Source of the DNA: Austwickia chelonae
GTDB taxonomy: Bacteria > Actinomycetota > Actinomycetes > Actinomycetales > Dermatophilaceae
Reading direction: 5' to 3'
DNA: 64,000 nt
Assembly (NCBI RefSeq): GCF_003391095.1
Contig: NZ_CP031447.1
Location: 1,240,001-1,304,000 of the forward strand
Part shown: in pieces, positions 42,429 through 50,762 of the stretch
Position numbering within the stretch: position 1 is the first letter of the stretch
How the letters are laid out: each line of letters begins with the position of its first letter
The notes under the pieces: generated by a model
Seen by the model: only the letters and a program-made list of their open reading frames with translations
Told to the model about the DNA's origin: nothing
Database searches by the model: none
Program-made: the position numbers and the translations under genes

Positions 42429-42878
42429 TCAGACACGGGCACCGTCATCGCCGTCATCATGTCGTTCAGGCAGCCGCCGAACCAGGAGCGCGAAGCCTGC
42501 CGCTGTCGCCATCCCGGACAACCACAAGGGCAGATGGGTGGTGTGCGGCCCGGTCAACGCCCAGCCGACGAAGACCACCGGGCCGCCGACGATCCCTGCG
42601 AGCGCGCCCCAGAACTGAAGGTCTCCTCGGGGGAGCGGCGGATCGGGTTCTTCGAAGTCGTCGTCCTCGGGCACTTCTTCTGGCGGAAGGTGTACCCGCC
42701 AGCCAGCCGGTGCCACATCGAAGGACGGTCGTCGAGGTTCGGCCGGTGCTGGAGCGACTGGAGAGGGGTTGGTCCTTCTCGGGTCGGAGTCTCGTTCCCA
42801 TTCGGCGACGATGGCTGCGAAAGCTGCATCGATGCGTTCGTCGTCCGGGGTGCGATCCTGCGGAGTCGGTTTCGTCAT
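42429..42878 (-). CDS. Hypothetical small membrane protein
   Basis: This 149-aa protein has a charged N-terminus (DDERIDAAFAAIVAEWE), a proline-rich acidic linker, and two membrane segments near the C-terminus (FWGALAGIVGGPVVFVGWAL and LWLSGMATAAGFALLV). GGAG upstream supports ATG 42878; a longer frame extends to 42941. No function is known. It is convergent with glk and divergent from the acyltransferase. Confidence 0.65.
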   Translation of the reverse strand: MTKPTPQDRTPDDERIDAAFAAIVAEWERDSDPRRTNPSPVAPAPAEPRRPSFDVAPAGWRVHLPPEEVPEDDDFEEPDPPLPRGDLQFWGALAGIVGGPVVFVGWALTGPHTTHLPLWLSGMATAAGFALLVRRLPERHDDGDDGARV

Positions 42879-43031
42879 CAGGGTCTCCAGTCGGCGCGGC
42901 AAGGCAGGGGAAGAGTGTCGGATCGGCGGAAACCGGGACATGGTGCCTCGGCGGCGACCTCATATCATTCTTCCACGGCGACATGTCGGCCGCGAGAGCG
43001 ATGAGCGACGACGACAACCCTCGGAGTGTCG

Positions 43032-43037
43032 TAGAGT
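43032..43037 (+). promoter_or_regulatory. -10 hexamer for the acyltransferase gene
   Basis: TAGAGT at 43032-43037 would give a short leader containing AAGGAGG at 43050-43056 before ATG 43067. Confidence 0.45.
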
Positions 43038-43066
43038 CAAACGGCCGTCAAGGAGGGGTCGCTGCC

Positions 43067-44509
43067 ATGTTCTACAGGTTGATGAAGGTCTCGGTCGGTC
43101 CGGTGTTGACCGTACTTTTCCGTCCGAAGGTCGAAGGACTGCATCATGTCCCGGAGAGCGGGGCTGCGATTCTCGCCAGCAACCACCTGTCCTTCTCGGA
43201 CTCGTTCTTCCTTCCGCTGGTGCTGCCGCGGCGGATCACTTTTCCCGCGAAGATGGAGTACTTCACCGGGACCGGGGTGAAGGGGCGGATGACCGCAGCC
43301 TTCTTCCGAGGAGTCGGGCAGATTCCGATCGACCGGTCAGGGGGCGCTGCCAGCCGGGCTGCGATGGAGAGCGGGTTGGCGATCCTGAACCGTGGAGAGC
43401 TCTTCGGGATCTACCCTGAGGGCACCCGTTCACCGGACGGCCGACTGTACCGGGGCAAGACGGGGATGGCTCGCTTGGCTCTGGCCGCAGGCGTACCGAT
43501 CATCCCTGTGGCGATGATCGATACGGATAAAGCGCAGCCGACCGGCCAGATCATTCCGAACATCACACAGGTCGGTGTGCGTATCGGCGCGCCGCTAGAT
43601 TTCTCCCATCTCGCAGGCCGGGAGGACGACCATGTGCTCCTGCGCACGGTGACCAACGAGGTCATGGCGGCTTTGAGCGAGTTGTCGGGCCAGGAATATG
43701 TCGACGAGTACGCGGCTGATCGAAAACGGGCCATTCAGGAGAAAGCCGAGCGGATGATGGCTGCGGCCAAGGCGCAGGCCGATGCAGCGGCTGCGAAGGC
43801 CCGGGCAGAGGCCGCTGCCGCTACTGCTCGTGCTCGGGACGAAGCTGTGGCGGCGGCTGCGAAGGCCCGGGTGCAGGCTGACGAGTATGCCGAATGGGCT
43901 CGGGTGGAGTACGCAGCAGCATTGGAGCGGGCCACCGAGGCGACCTCACGGGCCCGGGATGAAGCGACTGCGGCGACAGAGCGTCTGCAGGCTCAGGTCA
44001 TGGAGGCCACGGAGAAGACCAGAGCGGCCACCGAGAAGACAAGGGCTCAGGTCGTGGAAGCGACCGAGAAGACTTTCGTCCAGGCCGACGAGGCTTTGAC
44101 GAAGGTGCGGGCTCAAGCAGCTGAAGGTGCGGCTAAGGCGTGGACCCAAGCGGCTGAGGGTGCTGCGATCGCGGAAGGCTGGCTGGCACAGGCCCGGGCG
44201 GACAGCGTGGCCAAGGCAGGCGCGCTCCAGGATCGCGCGGGTGAGCTGCACGGGCGGGCAGAAGAGCTGCATGTCCGTGCTGGAGAGTTCCAGGAGAAGA
44301 CCGAGAACGAAGGAGACTCCGGTCAACAGGAGATGAAATCCGGTGCCGCTGTGGACCAGGAGAGGGGACCGGGCGAACTCGTGGAGAAGACTGCTGTGTC
44401 ATCGGAGGGTTCCGAGCAGGGCGGCCAGCAGCCCGAAAAGCCGTCGACGGGGCAGAGCTCTTCCGAGGGTGGAGAGCCGCAGCTCGGCAAGGGTTTGTCC
44501 GGGAACTGA
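43067..44509 (+). CDS. plsC: 1-acylglycerol-3-phosphate acyltransferase-like protein with long Ala-rich coiled tail
   Basis: The N-terminal 210 residues are a standard PlsC domain that acylates lysophosphatidate: NHLSFSD (N39-D45, the HX4D motif), GQIPIDRSGG, FGIYPEGTRSPDG and VPIIPVAMI. The remaining 270 residues are unusual. Residues about 220-410 are rich in Ala, Glu, Lys, Arg and Gln with repeats such as KARAEAAAATARARDEA and EATEKTRA, which read as long amphipathic helix or coiled coil, followed by a disordered Ser/Glu/Gly tail. Homologues usually end near 250 aa. It precedes the DAHP synthase gene. Confidence 0.88.
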   Translation: MFYRLMKVSVGPVLTVLFRPKVEGLHHVPESGAAILASNHLSFSDSFFLPLVLPRRITFPAKMEYFTGTGVKGRMTAAFFRGVGQIPIDRSGGAASRAAMESGLAILNRGELFGIYPEGTRSPDGRLYRGKTGMARLALAAGVPIIPVAMIDTDKAQPTGQIIPNITQVGVRIGAPLDFSHLAGREDDHVLLRTVTNEVMAALSELSGQEYVDEYAADRKRAIQEKAERMMAAAKAQADAAAAKARAEAAAATARARDEAVAAAAKARVQADEYAEWARVEYAAALERATEATSRARDEATAATERLQAQVMEATEKTRAATEKTRAQVVEATEKTFVQADEALTKVRAQAAEGAAKAWTQAAEGAAIAEGWLAQARADSVAKAGALQDRAGELHGRAEELHVRAGEFQEKTENEGDSGQQEMKSGAAVDQERGPGELVEKTAVSSEGSEQGGQQPEKPSTGQSSSEGGEPQLGKGLSGN

Positions 44510-44527
44510 ACGTTCGTCATCCGGACC

Positions 44528-44552
44528 CTGGCTGGGACGATCTCGCAGCCAG
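44528..44552 (+). terminator. Hairpin between acyltransferase and DAHP synthase genes
   Basis: CTGGCTG (44528-44534) and CAGCCAG (44546-44552) form a 7-bp stem with an 11-nt loop just upstream of the aroG -10 hexamer. It may end the upstream transcript. Confidence 0.4.
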
Positions 44553-44553
44553 G

Positions 44554-44559
44554 TAGCCT
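44554..44559 (+). promoter_or_regulatory. -10 hexamer of leaderless DAHP synthase promoter
   Basis: TAGCCT ends 7 nt before GTG 44567. Confidence 0.6.
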
Positions 44560-44566
44560 GTGTGGC

Positions 44567-45898
44567 GTGAGCGCGCGAACCATTCTGGACTGGGCCGGCC
44601 TTCCGGCAGCTCAACAACCTACGTGGCCGGACCTCGATGCCCTCGCTTCGGCGAGGGCATCTTTGGCGACCTTCCCACCGCTGGTTTTTGCAGGGGAATG
44701 CGACATCCTGCGTGACAAATTGGCGGCGGCGTCGCGGGGTGAGGCCTTCGTTCTCATGGGGGGAGACTGCGCAGAGACCTTCGCCTCGGCGACCGCGGAC
44801 AACATTCGGGACCGGGTCAAAACTCTTCTCCAGATGGCTGCGGTGCTCACCTACGGCGCGAGCACACCAGTGGTCAAGGTCGGGCGGATCGCAGGCCAGT
44901 ACGCCAAGCCCCGGAGCAAGGACACCGAGACTCGGGACGATCAGGTCCTGCCTGCTTACCGCGGCGACATGATCAACGATTACGCCTTCACCCCGCAGTC
45001 GCGTCGTCCTGACCCGGATCGACTGGTTCGGGCCTATCACGCGAGTTCTGCGACCTTGAATCTCATGCGAGCCTTCACTCAGGGTGGTTTCGCAGACCTG
45101 CGGCATGTCCACGACTGGAACCGTGGCTTCGTCCGTAATCCGGCGCATCACCGGTACGAGCGGATGGCCGGCGATATCGATAAGGCCATGCGGTTCATGT
45201 CGGCCTGTGGCGCTGACTTCGAGGCGATGCGTCGAGTTGATGTGTGGGCTAGCCATGAGGCACTGCTACTGGACTACGAACACCCGCTCGCTCGGATCGA
45301 CAGCCGCACCGGCCGGCCGTATGCCACCAGCGGCCATTTTCTGTGGGTGGGGGAGCGGACCCGTCAACTTGACGGTGCTCATGTCGATTTCGTCCGTCGT
45401 ATCCGCAACCCTGTGGGAGTCAAGATCGGACCGACCGCCACCCCAGACGACCTCCTGGGCTTGGCGGAGAAGATCGACCCCGATCGGGAGCCAGGCCGTC
45501 TGACGGTGATTGTCAGGATGGGTGCAGAACGAGTTCAGGAGGGGCTTCCTCCGCTGTTGGAAGCGGCCAAGGCCGAAGGGCTGCAACCGACCTGGATCTG
45601 TGACCCGATGCACGGCAATACCTTCGAGTCGGCGACCGGATACAAGACGCGTCGTTTCGACGACATCGTTGCGGAAGTGAGGGGCTTCTTCGAAGCACAT
45701 CGTGCGGCTGGCACCTGGCCGGGAGGCATTCACGTCGAACTCACGGGGAACGATGTGACGGAATGTCTGGGCGGAGCGATTGACCTGCACGACGAAGACC
45801 TACAGCTACGTTACGAAACTGCCTGCGACCCACGGCTGAACCACCAGCAGAGCCTGGAACTGGCATTTGTCGTGGCTGAGATGCTCGCCTCCTCGTAA
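44567..45898 (+). CDS. aroG: Class II 3-deoxy-7-phosphoheptulonate synthase
   Basis: This enzyme condenses PEP and erythrose 4-phosphate, the first step of the shikimate pathway. The 443-aa protein is of the plant-like class II type: GGDCAETFA with the metal Cys, KVGRIAGQYAKPRS, RGDMIN, GHFLWVGERTRQLDGAHVDF, GVKIGP, CDPMHGNT and HVELTGNDVTEC. The N-terminal extension needed for allosteric binding appears short. The gene is leaderless and next to a molybdopterin protein and pknL, as near the M. tuberculosis aroG-pknL region. Confidence 0.96.
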   Translation: MSARTILDWAGLPAAQQPTWPDLDALASARASLATFPPLVFAGECDILRDKLAAASRGEAFVLMGGDCAETFASATADNIRDRVKTLLQMAAVLTYGASTPVVKVGRIAGQYAKPRSKDTETRDDQVLPAYRGDMINDYAFTPQSRRPDPDRLVRAYHASSATLNLMRAFTQGGFADLRHVHDWNRGFVRNPAHHRYERMAGDIDKAMRFMSACGADFEAMRRVDVWASHEALLLDYEHPLARIDSRTGRPYATSGHFLWVGERTRQLDGAHVDFVRRIRNPVGVKIGPTATPDDLLGLAEKIDPDREPGRLTVIVRMGAERVQEGLPPLLEAAKAEGLQPTWICDPMHGNTFESATGYKTRRFDDIVAEVRGFFEAHRAAGTWPGGIHVELTGNDVTECLGGAIDLHDEDLQLRYETACDPRLNHQQSLELAFVVAEMLASS

Positions 45899-45920
45899 GG
45901 CGTTCAGGAAGGGGTGACTC

Positions 45921-46517
45921 GTGTCCCAGGATGATGCTTTCGCCGAGGAACGCCAGCTGCCGCCAGGCCAACGGCGCAGTGAGGAGATGCGTGTCATCCA
46001 CTACGGACGGGTGCCACGTATCGACCTGGGGCGTTGGCAGCTGAGTATCACCGGTGCGACCCTGGACGGCGAGGAACACCTCATCCGTTGGACGGACCTG
46101 TCGGAGATGCCTCAGATCAGGGTCACGGCTGACCATCATTGCGTTTCTCGGCACAGTGTGCTCGATGTCGTGTGGGGCGGAGTGCCGACCAGCGAACTGG
46201 TCCGGCTTTTCCCGCCTGCTGATGACGCCGCCTATGCGCTGGTCTCGGCTGCGTACGGGTACAGCGCTACGGTCACGGTGGACGACCTCTCCCAGCCGCG
46301 GGCCCTTCTGGCCACCTCGTTGAACGGCGAGTGTCTGACTCCGGAACGAGGATGGCCGGCCCGCTTGGTCCTACCACACCTCTACGGGTGGAAGGGGCCG
46401 AAATGGGTGCTTCAGATCGAGTACTCGACAGAGCCGGTGCGTGGTTTCTGGGAACGTCAGGGATACCACGTCACCGGAGACGTCTGGCGAGAAGAGCGAT
46501 ACGCGCATCAGGAATGA
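45921..46517 (+). CDS. Sulfite-oxidase-like molybdopterin-binding protein
   Basis: This 198-aa protein has an oxidoreductase molybdopterin-binding fold: RWQLSITGATLDGEEHLIRWTDL, then the Mo-coordinating Cys candidate in TADHHCVSRHSVLDVVWGGVP, and PARLVLPHLYGWKGPKWVLQIEY. It lacks the dimerisation domain of true sulfite oxidases. The usual W of the CVTxWS motif is changed to H here. Substrate unknown. GTG 45921 follows GGAAGGGG at 45907-45914. Confidence 0.85.
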   Translation: MSQDDAFAEERQLPPGQRRSEEMRVIHYGRVPRIDLGRWQLSITGATLDGEEHLIRWTDLSEMPQIRVTADHHCVSRHSVLDVVWGGVPTSELVRLFPPADDAAYALVSAAYGYSATVTVDDLSQPRALLATSLNGECLTPERGWPARLVLPHLYGWKGPKWVLQIEYSTEPVRGFWERQGYHVTGDVWREERYAHQE

Positions 46518-46531
46518 GATGACACCACGTC

Positions 46532-46567
46532 GTGAGGCCGGCCAGGGATTTTCCTGACCGGCCTCAC
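46532..46567. terminator. Bidirectional terminator between molybdopterin gene and pknL
   Basis: GTGAGGCCGG (46532-46541) and CCGGCCTCAC (46558-46567) form a perfect 10-bp stem, extended inside by CAGG/CCTG around ATTTT, between convergent genes. Confidence 0.75.
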
Positions 46568-46573
46568 ACGTGT

Positions 46574-48529
46574 TCAGAGCACCCGCAGGACGACCCGAGT
46601 CCCCCGCGGGACCGAGGACCCGGCCTTGGGGTTGGTCGAATGAGCCATACCGAACAGGCCGCCGGCGAATCGATCCACGTCGACTTCCAGGCCCACTGCG
46701 CGTAGCGCTTCGACAGCCTGAGACTCCGAGCTTCCTCGTACCTTCGGGATCTTGACGAGTTCAGAGCCCTTGCTGATCGTGAAACTGACTTGTCCACCCT
46801 TGAACAAGGTGCCATTGGCGGGAGTTTGTTTGATGACGGACCCCTGCGGGACGTCGTTGTGGAACTCTTCACCACTGACCTGGGCGACCAGGCCGTCCCG
46901 CTCGAGTGTGTTCTTGGCCTCGGCGAAGGGTTTGCCGGTCCAGTCCTTCACATCGATCGGTTTACGGCCTTTGCTGACCACCAGGTTCACCTGGGTCGAC
47001 GGCTTGACCGAGGTACCTGGAACCGGGTCGGCGGAGACGATCTGCCCTGCCTTGACCGATTCATTGAACTCTTCGGAGACCTTGCCCAGAGAAAGCCGGG
47101 CATCGGCGATCGCCTTCTTGGCTTCGTCGAGCGGTTGATTGACGACTTCCGGGATCGAGACCCGGTCCTTGCCCTTGGAGATGGAGACAGCCACCGCCGT
47201 GGACCGCCGTACGACGCTTCCACGGACAGGGTCGATCGAGACGACCAGTCCGGAGCGGACGTTCTCCGAGTAGATCGGAATGATCTCGGCTCGTAGATCA
47301 ACGGCTTCCAATGCCGCGATGGCCTGCTCCTGGGACATGCCGGACAGCTCCGGGACCGTGCGTTCCGACCCCGGGCCTGCCAGGAGGTACCAGCCGAGGA
47401 GACCGCTCAGGAAGAGGACCGCAGTGGTGGCGAAGACCGCCAGCTGACGAGGGGAGAAAGCCTGCAACGGCCCTAGCCGCGAGGACAGTGGACTTCTGGC
47501 TCCGGAGACATCGCGGCGGAGCACATTGGTGGGCACCGGGCCGGTTCGGCGGCCACGCCGCGTGGCGATCTCTTCTCCGCCGGGATTCATCACCGGGACA
47601 GGCTGTGTGGGGCGGTGGACTCGGGCGGTGTGAGCGATTCCGGAAGCCGCGCCTGACACCCCGGGGGGAGTAAGATCCAGCTCTTTCCGGGTAAGGCTTC
47701 GTTCAGCCTCCATCACCTCGTGGAGGAAGATCTCCGCGTCGACAGGGCGTTCGTGTGCCTCCCGGCGGGTGGCCAGGGCAACGAGCTGGTCCAGGACTGG
47801 GGAAAGCCCTGGGCGTAGAGCGCTGGGCTGGGGGATCTCGCCGTGGACGTGCTGATATGCCACCTGAATGGGGCTGTCCCCGTCGACGGCCTTTGCTCCG
47901 GTGAGCATCTCGTAGAACACCAGCCCGGCTGCGTAGACATCGCTGCGCGGGGTGGCGATCCCATGCTCGACCTGTTCCGGTGCCAGGTAACTGACGGTGC
48001 CGAGGATGGTTGATCCGGTGGTGCCAGCGGTGACCGAGTTCACCGTGCGGGCCAGTCCGAAGTCGGCGACTTTCACATCACCGTTGTCGGAGATGAGGAC
48101 GTTCTCGGGTTTGACATCCCGGTGAACGATCTCGGCCAGATGCGCCGAAGCCAATGCCGCCAAGATCTGTCGGAGGATGCGCAGAGCCTCTCGCGGGGTC
48201 ATGGCGCCCTCGCTGTCGAGGACGGAACGCAGCGTACGGCCCTTGACGAACTCCATCGTCAAGAAGACCTGCTCGCCGTCCTGGCCCTGGTCGAAGACAC
48301 CCACGACATTGGGATGGCTCAGTTGGGCCACCGCACGGGCTTCACGCTGGAAGCGCTCCACGAAAACGGCGTCCCTGACCAGGTCGGGGCGCATGACCTT
48401 CAACGCCACCTGGCGATCGAGTCGCTTGTCTAGGGCGAGATAGACACTCGCCATGCCCCCGTCTGCGAGGTGGCGCAGTACGAGGTAACGGTCGTCGATC
48501 AGGGCGTCGACGAGAAGGGCACCGGTCAT
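46574..48529 (-). CDS. pknL: Serine/threonine protein kinase with PASTA repeats, PknL-like
   Basis: This 651-aa transmembrane kinase has a cytosolic kinase domain (residues 12-270): glycine loop LADGGMASVYLA, Lys 44, HRDVKPEN at 136-143, DFG at 156-158 and APEQ at 183-186, with a Thr/Ser-rich activation loop. A basic juxtamembrane linker leads to one membrane helix (362-383) and about four extracellular PASTA repeats (390-651), which bind peptidoglycan fragments. The name follows the neighbourhood: DAHP synthase on one side and an Rv2175c-like gene on the other, as for M. tuberculosis pknL, which itself lacks PASTA repeats. The ATG is leaderless, 7 nt after TAGACT. Confidence 0.92.
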   Translation of the reverse strand: MTGALLVDALIDDRYLVLRHLADGGMASVYLALDKRLDRQVALKVMRPDLVRDAVFVERFQREARAVAQLSHPNVVGVFDQGQDGEQVFLTMEFVKGRTLRSVLDSEGAMTPREALRILRQILAALASAHLAEIVHRDVKPENVLISDNGDVKVADFGLARTVNSVTAGTTGSTILGTVSYLAPEQVEHGIATPRSDVYAAGLVFYEMLTGAKAVDGDSPIQVAYQHVHGEIPQPSALRPGLSPVLDQLVALATRREAHERPVDAEIFLHEVMEAERSLTRKELDLTPPGVSGAASGIAHTARVHRPTQPVPVMNPGGEEIATRRGRRTGPVPTNVLRRDVSGARSPLSSRLGPLQAFSPRQLAVFATTAVLFLSGLLGWYLLAGPGSERTVPELSGMSQEQAIAALEAVDLRAEIIPIYSENVRSGLVVSIDPVRGSVVRRSTAVAVSISKGKDRVSIPEVVNQPLDEAKKAIADARLSLGKVSEEFNESVKAGQIVSADPVPGTSVKPSTQVNLVVSKGRKPIDVKDWTGKPFAEAKNTLERDGLVAQVSGEEFHNDVPQGSVIKQTPANGTLFKGGQVSFTISKGSELVKIPKVRGSSESQAVEALRAVGLEVDVDRFAGGLFGMAHSTNPKAGSSVPRGTRVVLRVL

Positions 48530-48536
48530 AGCGCGC

Positions 48537-48542
48537 AGTCTA
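48537..48542 (-). promoter_or_regulatory. -10 hexamer of leaderless pknL promoter
   Basis: TAGACT (minus strand) ends 7 nt before ATG 48529. Confidence 0.6.
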
Positions 48543-48604
48543 GGAGGCTGCGCCGAAAAGTCCCTCAGAAGTCCCCTCCGCTGCGTTCTGGTCCGGTCTC
48601 GTCG

Positions 48605-49918
48605 TCACATCTGACGCTTGTAGGCCAGAACTGATGCTACATACTCTTTGGTGTCCTCGAAGAGCCCTCTGGAACGTACCGAGGTGAGTCCCTGGTAGTA
48701 GCCGGCGATGACTTCGGTCTCGGAGACAGAACTTCGGCCCAAGCTGCGGAGAAGTGCTACCCCACAGGTGACATTGTCCTGGGGATCGAGCAGGTCGAGC
48801 GAGCGTCCTATCAGCTGAGACACCCATTGCCCAGTGGAGGGCAGGCACTGCATCACGCCGATGGCATTGGCCTCGGAGACGGCGTTCTGGCTCCACCGCG
48901 ACTCCTGCCAGGCGATGGCCAAGGCCAGGCGCGGGTCGACCCCGTGGGCTTGTGCGGTGGCCACGATCATGGACCTGAGCTGGGAGCGGGAAGGTGTACC
49001 GGTCCGGTTCAGATAGGTGAGATTCGTCGTGGCTGCTTCCGACAGATTTCCTGGCCTGGAAGGTGCTGCTGCGCTGGCTGCGAGGCTGCCGATCACCTGG
49101 AGTCGATCGCCTGGTTTGAGTGGGTGGTTCAGGCCGATGCCATTGGCCTTGGCCAGCCCGGTCATGGAGACTCCGTACCGGCCGGAGATGGCCCAGAGAG
49201 AGTCGCCTGGGCCGACCACGGCTGTCGTCGTCCGAGTGTCGGCTGCTCCGGTGCGGGCGTTCTTGGTCACAGCCCGCACGGTCTGGTGCCCGCCCGGGAC
49301 GGTGAGCCGACGCCCGGGAAGGAGGACATCGCCGGAGGAGAGGTTGTTCACGGCGAGCAGGGTGGATACGTCGACGCTCAGATGACGGGCGACCCTGGAG
49401 GCGGTGTCGCCCGGTCGGATCACATAGGTGCCATAGGGGGACGGATCCGGACGGGGGGAACCGGCCGATGAGCCCGGGACGGCGAGACGTTGACCCGGCA
49501 GGATCACGGAGGTGGGGGAGAGCTTGTTCGCCTGGAGGAGTGCTTCTACTTCGACGCCGGTGGAATGGGCGATATCCCAGAGGGATTCTCCTGCTCGGAC
49601 CACATGGGTAGGACGTTGTGACGTCCGAGGTGCGGGCACCGGCACGGGGGCGGCCACCGCAGCTGGGGACAGGGTAAGCGGAGCATTGCCGGAAGGAATG
49701 GTCAGCTGGTCGCCGACATGCAGCGGGGTGCCTGCCGAAGCGAGTTGATTACGGGCAACGAGTTCGGTGACGGAGACCTGCGCCTTGGCGGCGATCTTCC
49801 ACAGGGTGTCGCCCGGGCGGACCTCGTAGGTGATCCAGGCCCGTCCCGGAGCCGTGCTCCGGTTCATCACGGCGGCAGTCGGTGCCGCGTGTACCGCGGG
49901 TAAGGAGACAGGTGTCAT
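48605..49918 (-). CDS. LysM-repeat lytic transglycosylase
   Basis: This protein has four LysM peptidoglycan-binding repeats (each opening like YEVRPGDTLWKIA, HVVRAGESLWDIA, YVIRPGDTASRVA, AVVGPGDSLWAIS) and a C-terminal SLT transglycosylase domain with catalytic Glu in IAWQESRWSQNAVS and IGVMQCLPSTGQW. It should cleave the glycan strand at the cell wall. No hydrophobic signal peptide is visible after ATG 49918 or in the open frame up to 50254, which is odd for a wall enzyme. ATG 49918 is a tentative start with AAAGGA about 12 nt away; GTG 50023 is another. It lies beside the PASTA kinase pknL. Confidence 0.8.
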   Translation of the reverse strand: MTPVSLPAVHAAPTAAVMNRSTAPGRAWITYEVRPGDTLWKIAAKAQVSVTELVARNQLASAGTPLHVGDQLTIPSGNAPLTLSPAAVAAPVPVPAPRTSQRPTHVVRAGESLWDIAHSTGVEVEALLQANKLSPTSVILPGQRLAVPGSSAGSPRPDPSPYGTYVIRPGDTASRVARHLSVDVSTLLAVNNLSSGDVLLPGRRLTVPGGHQTVRAVTKNARTGAADTRTTTAVVGPGDSLWAISGRYGVSMTGLAKANGIGLNHPLKPGDRLQVIGSLAASAAAPSRPGNLSEAATTNLTYLNRTGTPSRSQLRSMIVATAQAHGVDPRLALAIAWQESRWSQNAVSEANAIGVMQCLPSTGQWVSQLIGRSLDLLDPQDNVTCGVALLRSLGRSSVSETEVIAGYYQGLTSVRSRGLFEDTKEYVASVLAYKRQM

Positions 49919-50207
49919 GGGCGGACGCGGTCCTTTCCGACGTATCGTCCGTGAAGGTTCACCCCAGGTGTCGAGGGGACCAGGGGAAGATATGTCGTGG
50001 GCGACGATCGTGTCCCGGGGCACAGAGCTTTCGGATGCTGCTGACGGGACCCATCTGTCGACTGTGACCGTACCGGATTTTTCCTGTACAGAACGGGATT
50101 GACATGAGGACGCGCGAAAAACGGCCTCGCTGGGAACCGATGGATGTTCCTGCGGTGTGTTCACGCGCGACTGTGTGTTCTGTGTGGGGGATGGCATGCT
50201 CGCTGAT
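49919..50207. other. Divergent region between LysM protein and Rv2175c-like gene
   Basis: This 289-nt stretch should contain promoters for both strands. A CATGCT hexamer at 50195-50200 fits a leaderless start at GTG 50208. No convincing -10 or signal-peptide start was found for the LysM gene, whose frame stays open here. Confidence 0.35.
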
Positions 50208-50648
50208 GTGAGTAAGAAGAATGCGTCAACACCGGATACGTCCACCGAACCCACCCGTCGTGAGCAACGTGCTGCTCTTGACGGCGAACGGTTGGCCGTT
50301 CTCGAGGATCTCGTCCCGGGATGGCTGTCCGTCCCCGAGGTCGCCGAACGCCAGGGTGTCAGTTTGTCGACGGTACGCCATCAACTGCAGGAGCGCGAAC
50401 TGCTGGGGGTCCGCAGGGGGGACAACAAAGCGGTCTACGTGCCTGAGCCCTTCGTCACCGTAGAGGGACCGCGGCCGGAGCTGCGTGGCACCTTCACCGT
50501 GTTGAGCGACGGCGGGATGGACGACCTCGAGCTGTTGACCTGGATGTTCCGACCGGACGACAGCTTTACCGGCGGAAACCCGATGTCTTGTCTGCAGGCC
50601 GGACACAAGACGGAGGTGCGTCGCCGCGCGATGGAGGAGGCTTTCTGA
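50208..50648 (+). CDS. Rv2175c-like winged-helix DNA-binding protein
   Basis: This 146-aa protein has an N-terminal acidic/Thr-rich segment, a winged-helix domain (WLSVPEVAERQGVSLSTVRHQLQERELLGVRRGDNKAVYVP) and a C-terminal domain (LRGTFTVLSDGGMDDLELLTWMF with SLQ-like end). In M. tuberculosis Rv2175c is a substrate of PknL and lies next to pknL; here the order is the same with one intervening LysM gene. N-terminal Thr residues could be phosphorylated. Start GTG 50208 follows CATGCT by 7 nt; ATG 50196 is possible. Confidence 0.85.
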   Translation: MSKKNASTPDTSTEPTRREQRAALDGERLAVLEDLVPGWLSVPEVAERQGVSLSTVRHQLQERELLGVRRGDNKAVYVPEPFVTVEGPRPELRGTFTVLSDGGMDDLELLTWMFRPDDSFTGGNPMSCLQAGHKTEVRRRAMEEAF

Positions 50649-50762
50649 GCTCCTGCAGGGGGCCCTCGTCCCCTCCGGCGGGGTGGAGGACGGCGCAGGG
50701 CCGTAGCGTGCAGCGATCGTCTCCGACCTGCCGCCGGGGGGATGGCTCCGTCGGATCAACGG

